DNA of 49,717 nucleotides from Candidatus Saccharimonadota bacterium (GTDB taxonomy: Bacteria > Patescibacteriota > Saccharimonadia > Saccharimonadales > 2-12-FULL-41-12), in assembly GCA_016219345.1 (NCBI GenBank), contig JACRNE010000021.1, positions 1-49,717 on the forward strand, written 5' to 3'. The notes beneath the pieces are model-generated. The model made no database searches and was not told the DNA's origin. It saw nothing but the letters and a program-made list of their open reading frames with translations. Below, in pieces: positions 46,494 through 49,717 of this stretch. Both the position numbers and the translations under genes were made by a program. Position 1 is the stretch's first letter. Every line of letters starts with the position of its first letter.

Positions 46494-49403
46494 TTAAGCT
46501 GCCTTTGACCGATATTTTTTAATAAGTTTTGGGCTTTTAAGGATCCAGACTGCTAAAAATGGCGCTAGGAATGATGCTGGTCCCGCGAATTTACCGATAA
46601 GTATCATTAAGCCAATCGTCAGCACAATCCAGGCTATGCCAGCTTTGCGCGAAACTCTCATTCTCAGGTACTCGCTACCTAGATAGTAGTATGGGCCGAA
46701 GATTAGGACTACACCCAGGCCTTCCCAGAATGGACTAGTTATAGTTAGTGGTATTAATGAAAATACCGCTGTTAGGCTTGTTGCTATAAGTGGACGGAAT
46801 CGTTCTGCTAATGCAGCGTGAGCCGCATCTATCGGCCCCATACCGGACTTGCGTGATTGGTTGGCGTAGTCAGTCAAAAGTATGGTGTTCTTAATACTCA
46901 GGCCAATCAAGGCAAAGAAGCCCATCATAGTAAAGAAGCTAAACGCGTTATCTGTTATGTAGAGACCGAGCGATATTCCAAAGAAGCTGAAAGGAATGGC
47001 CATAAATATTAACAATGGCTGCAACAAGCTTCTGAATTGTACTGCCAGCAGGACAAAAATTATCGTTAGCACCATTGGAAATGCATATGCGAGAGTCTTA
47101 AAACTATCTTGGTTTTCATCTTCCTGTCCAAAGTTAAAGCTGAGTGCTTTTTTATCCAGGCCGTAAGTTGCAACCTTCTCTTCTGGGAAGGCTTTTTCAA
47201 CTGAATCTTTGGCAATTGTTACTAGTGTGGTTGTGTCGCTGTCGACAAATTTCGCAGAGATCTCTACATATTGGTTATTGCCATCGCGGTTATAGATGCT
47301 AGTGTTGGTAACTTCAACACTTTCTAATTTGGCTTGTGTTCCGTCTATGCGTTTTAGTTCAACTAGCCTTAGGTGTTTAGCTACATCATTGGCCAGGCGA
47401 ATAGCTGCAGGGCGATCTTTGCTTGAATCCACACGGGCAGTAAATGCCGAGGATGGAGGTCCTGCGTCCACTTGTGCTGCCTTTACGTTTGCGCCCTCAA
47501 AGTTTTGAAATTTTGAATTCAATTGATCTACAAGCTGGGGTGCAGCGATTGATCGCTGTTGGTACGAAGTTATATCAGTATAAAGCACCGCCGCCTGCAC
47601 ATTAGCCTGTCCGTAGTAAGATGCTTTTACGAACTCTCCACCCAGTTCATCGGCGATGATTTTGTTAGCTTTATCTGCAGTAGCTTCGGCTTGATCTATC
47701 TTTGTGCTTGGAGGGTAAGTCAGAGTTATTGAAAGCTGATTACTGTCCTTGCTCGGCGGGAATATGTTAAATGTAACTTTCTGGAAGATCGCGCCGCCGG
47801 CAAATATAAAGCCAAATCCCACGAGCACAGCGAAGACTCCGACGGTGATGAGTTTTTTGCTAGAGCCTTTAGCCCAAAGCATTGGTTTCGCAATAAGTTC
47901 AGCAATTTTAGCTTCGAATCCTGCGGCAATTTCCTTTACGTTCTCCTTGCCGACATGCTTCTTGCCGAGGAGAATAAACTTAGCGAAGAAAGGAATAAAT
48001 ATAAGCGACACGAGTAAGCTTATTAATAGAGCGGAGATAATCGTGGTCGGTATAGCACGGATAAACTTCCCTAAAATTCCACTTACAAAGATCAGTGGTG
48101 CAAAGCTAAGAGCGGCGGTAAAGGTCGCAGCTACCATGGCACGGCTAATCTTCTTGGTGGCGGTCGCTACAATCTTCTTCGGATCTTTACGTCTTTTTCT
48201 CTCGGCGTCAATCGCTTCAATCATTATTATCGTGTCATCGACTATCAGCGACAAACCAAGTATTAGAGCGAACAGAGTGATTGTGTTTAGAGTATTGCCA
48301 AGCAGATAGAGTAAGCCTATGGTTGCGGTTAGAACGGTGATCATTGAAATAACAGTGATCAATGAAGCCCTGATGGCTATAACAATTGACCCTACTAATA
48401 GCACTGCTAATAAACCTTCGAGCAGAACTTTTTGCAGTTCACTAACTTGCTCACGTATTTGGGGTGCATAGCTAGCGCTCTGGGCAACCTTATAACCTTG
48501 GAACTGTGGACTAGCATTTATCTCTGCCAATATCGTATTTAACTTAGCATCGAGCTCAAGGTTGTCCGTACCTTCTTTGGCATCAACACCAACAGAAACT
48601 GAGTTAAAGAAGCTGGAGGCTTCATTTTGCCTTACGCCAAATCTGTCAAATGACTTTTGAGTTATCTGTTCTTGGCCGGTCATTGGATTTACCGCACTCT
48701 CGAATGGTTCAATCGCAGATACGCTACCTATTAGCTCAATGTTTTTTGATTTTATAAACTCTGCTATTTCTTTAGCTTTTTCATTGATTTCTTTAGTACT
48801 AGCGCCATTTTCTGTATAAACGGACAGAACTACATCGTCGCCTCTTGGGGTAAAGCCGAATTTGAACGGCTCCAGGCTGGCTACAGCTTGAGGTGGAAGG
48901 AGTTTCTGGTCGGCAATTTGTTTATTCAACTCTTGGCTTTTTTGCTCGGCGTTCACATCATCGTTGTAGGCGACGGTTGTAACAAAAAAGTTATCAAAAC
49001 TCTGCGTTAAAACTTGTTTCACACCAGGCTGGCTTAGAAGAAATTCGTTTAATGGCTGCGCCACTTCTTTATCTACTCTGTCAGCATCATTGACCAAATA
49101 TGTTCCTTGAGATATTGAAAAAGGCGTATTAACAGACGGGAACCCTTCGCGCTTTAGAAAAGTAGTATAGCTAGCTATACCGAAAACCGTTATTACCAGC
49201 CAGATAGCAAAAGTTATTTTAGGTCTCTCAAAAAAGAAAAGACTCAGTCTTTGGAGGGGTCTTAATTTTTGAGAATTCGATTCCTTAGTATCGTTTTTAA
49301 GCCTAAGTAGTTTTTCTAATGCAGTTTTAATAGCTTTATCTCCCCTAACGTTTAACTTAATATTATCTTTATTTTTTATTACTTCAAAATTTTTTGTTTT
49401 CAT
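46494..49403 (-). CDS. RND-superfamily efflux transporter (HAE1/SwrC-like)
   Basis: 969-aa proton-driven exporter. After a cytosolic N-terminus of about 50 aa, the first helix (ITFAIWLVITVFGIASY) is followed by a large loop. A block of helices comes next with LILGLSLIVDDTIIMIEAID, whose Asp pair matches the proton relay of the family, and FAPLIFVSGILGKFIRAIPT. The second loop and helix block follow (GFFALIGLSIKNTILLTDYA, LTAVFSLIPLTITSPFWEGL). No membrane-fusion protein or outer-membrane channel is nearby, as in Gram-positive SwrC-type pumps. Substrate unknown (drugs, lipids or surfactants in relatives). Confidence 0.92.
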   Translation of the reverse strand: MKTKNFEVIKNKDNIKLNVRGDKAIKTALEKLLRLKNDTKESNSQKLRPLQRLSLFFFERPKITFAIWLVITVFGIASYTTFLKREGFPSVNTPFSISQGTYLVNDADRVDKEVAQPLNEFLLSQPGVKQVLTQSFDNFFVTTVAYNDDVNAEQKSQELNKQIADQKLLPPQAVASLEPFKFGFTPRGDDVVLSVYTENGASTKEINEKAKEIAEFIKSKNIELIGSVSAIEPFESAVNPMTGQEQITQKSFDRFGVRQNEASSFFNSVSVGVDAKEGTDNLELDAKLNTILAEINASPQFQGYKVAQSASYAPQIREQVSELQKVLLEGLLAVLLVGSIVIAIRASLITVISMITVLTATIGLLYLLGNTLNTITLFALILGLSLIVDDTIIMIEAIDAERKRRKDPKKIVATATKKISRAMVAATFTAALSFAPLIFVSGILGKFIRAIPTTIISALLISLLVSLIFIPFFAKFILLGKKHVGKENVKEIAAGFEAKIAELIAKPMLWAKGSSKKLITVGVFAVLVGFGFIFAGGAIFQKVTFNIFPPSKDSNQLSITLTYPPSTKIDQAEATADKANKIIADELGGEFVKASYYGQANVQAAVLYTDITSYQQRSIAAPQLVDQLNSKFQNFEGANVKAAQVDAGPPSSAFTARVDSSKDRPAAIRLANDVAKHLRLVELKRIDGTQAKLESVEVTNTSIYNRDGNNQYVEISAKFVDSDTTTLVTIAKDSVEKAFPEEKVATYGLDKKALSFNFGQEDENQDSFKTLAYAFPMVLTIIFVLLAVQFRSLLQPLLIFMAIPFSFFGISLGLYITDNAFSFFTMMGFFALIGLSIKNTILLTDYANQSRKSGMGPIDAAHAALAERFRPLIATSLTAVFSLIPLTITSPFWEGLGVVLIFGPYYYLGSEYLRMRVSRKAGIAWIVLTIGLMILIGKFAGPASFLAPFLAVWILKSPKLIKKYRSKAA

Positions 49404-49482
49404 GTGCTAGAAAGTTTTTTGGGCTCAAGATTACGAAAACCCTAGTGCAACATGGTTTTTCGAGGTATACTAGCCTCTTAAT

Positions 49483-49717
49483 ATGGGCAATATAAAAGAC
49501 TATAAAATTGCAACTCTAGGAAGCCACTCGTCCCTGCAGATACTAAAGGGCGCCCGTGACGAAGGATTTAAGAACTTGATTATTTGCGAGAAAGGCCGGG
49601 CCAAGCCTTACGAGTCATTTCGGATCGCAGACGAGATAGTCGAAGTCGACACATTCCGGGATATGACATAGTTAGGGCCGCGTTTAAGTGAAGAAAATGT
49701 GATACTCGTTCCACATG
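49483..49717 (+). pseudogene. PurP-like formate-dependent AICAR ligase, N-terminal part, interrupted by TAG
   Basis: Visible residues NIKDYKIATLGSHSSLQILK, GARDEGFKNLIICEKGRAKP and YESFRIADEIVEVDTFRDMT match the N-terminal domain of archaeal-type PurP, which formylates AICAR with formate and ATP in purine synthesis. At 49669-49671 the frame meets TAG, but the same frame continues with LGPRLSEENVILVPHG to the window end. That is the expected PurP continuation (the 'VPHG' strand). One C-to-T change (CAG to TAG) would explain it. A TATACT box lies 11 nt before the ATG, giving a very short leader. Nonsense mutation, sequencing error or readthrough cannot be told apart here. Confidence 0.75.

Noticed and set aside
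49669-49671. TAG recoding (for example pyrrolysine) at the purP-like gene
   Set aside because: TAG ends many normal genes here (topA, pyrH, transketolase), and a single C-to-T change is simpler.
1-49717. UGA as a sense codon (code 25 of some Patescibacteria)
   Set aside because: TGA ends dapL and the small gene before the polymerase at overlapping ATGA junctions, so it is a stop.

Overview
The window looks like a piece of a small, streamlined bacterial chromosome, most likely from the Candidate Phyla Radiation (Patescibacteria) and probably near Saccharibacteria. The lineage is inferred from gene style and is not proven. Signs are a TopA with C-terminal repeat domains, a Pro-Ala-tailed response regulator, a membrane-anchored sortase, many small lineage-specific proteins, and very tight packing with leaderless starts and overlapping stop codons. 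TAG, TAA and TGA all end genes here, so the standard bacterial code applies.

Layout. 1-3.1 kb: partial sigma-region-4-like regulator, a broken topA and folB. 3.1-10.5 kb: dprA, a strongly expressed-looking structured RNA of about 385 nt with no recognised family, pth, der, an rluB-type pseudouridine synthase and a two-component pair. 10.6-15.9 kb: tRNA-Glu followed by dapL-lysA-transaldolase-transketolase. 15.9-20.7 kb: a Y-family polymerase cassette, a second histidine kinase with a truncated receiver, and a broken DUF3048 gene. 20.7-27.6 kb: a possible glycosyltransferase, gltX, envelope proteins, a hairpin-rich spacer and a sortase. 27.7-31.1 kb: tRNA-Leu, an orphan, an NnrD-like protein, peptidase E and DAHP synthase. 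31.1-36.1 kb: M20 deacylase, two orphan genes, leuA and a SerB-like HAD phosphatase. 36.2-43.5 kb: orphan, xthA, pyrH, serC-serA, flavodoxin-like reductase, radC, lipoprotein, tRNA-Ser. 43.6-49.7 kb: MacB-type ABC exporter, orphan, RND exporter, and the start of a purP-like gene interrupted by TAG.

The most striking content is at 31.1-35.4 kb. Four minus-strand transcription units each carry a short leader peptide rich in the amino acid that should control the unit: Tyr-Trp-Phe before DAHP synthase, Ile-Leu-Leu-Val-Val-Val before an unknown 104-aa protein, a run of Ile before an unknown 151-aa protein, and a run of Leu before leuA. Each leader has a downstream Rho-independent terminator, and an upstream segment that copies the 3' arm of that terminator and can act as an antiterminator. 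All four end in the same layout: terminator, a TTTTTAATTT-type tract, Shine-Dalgarno, start codon. This is a coherent set of ribosome-mediated attenuators, and two of them govern proteins of unknown function.

The metabolic genes (dapL/lysA, leuA, aroG-type, serA/serC/serB-like) suggest more amino-acid synthesis than is usual for this kind of organism. Three genes (topA, the DUF3048 gene and a receiver) appear to have lost short internal or terminal segments. These may be real lesions or assembly errors.
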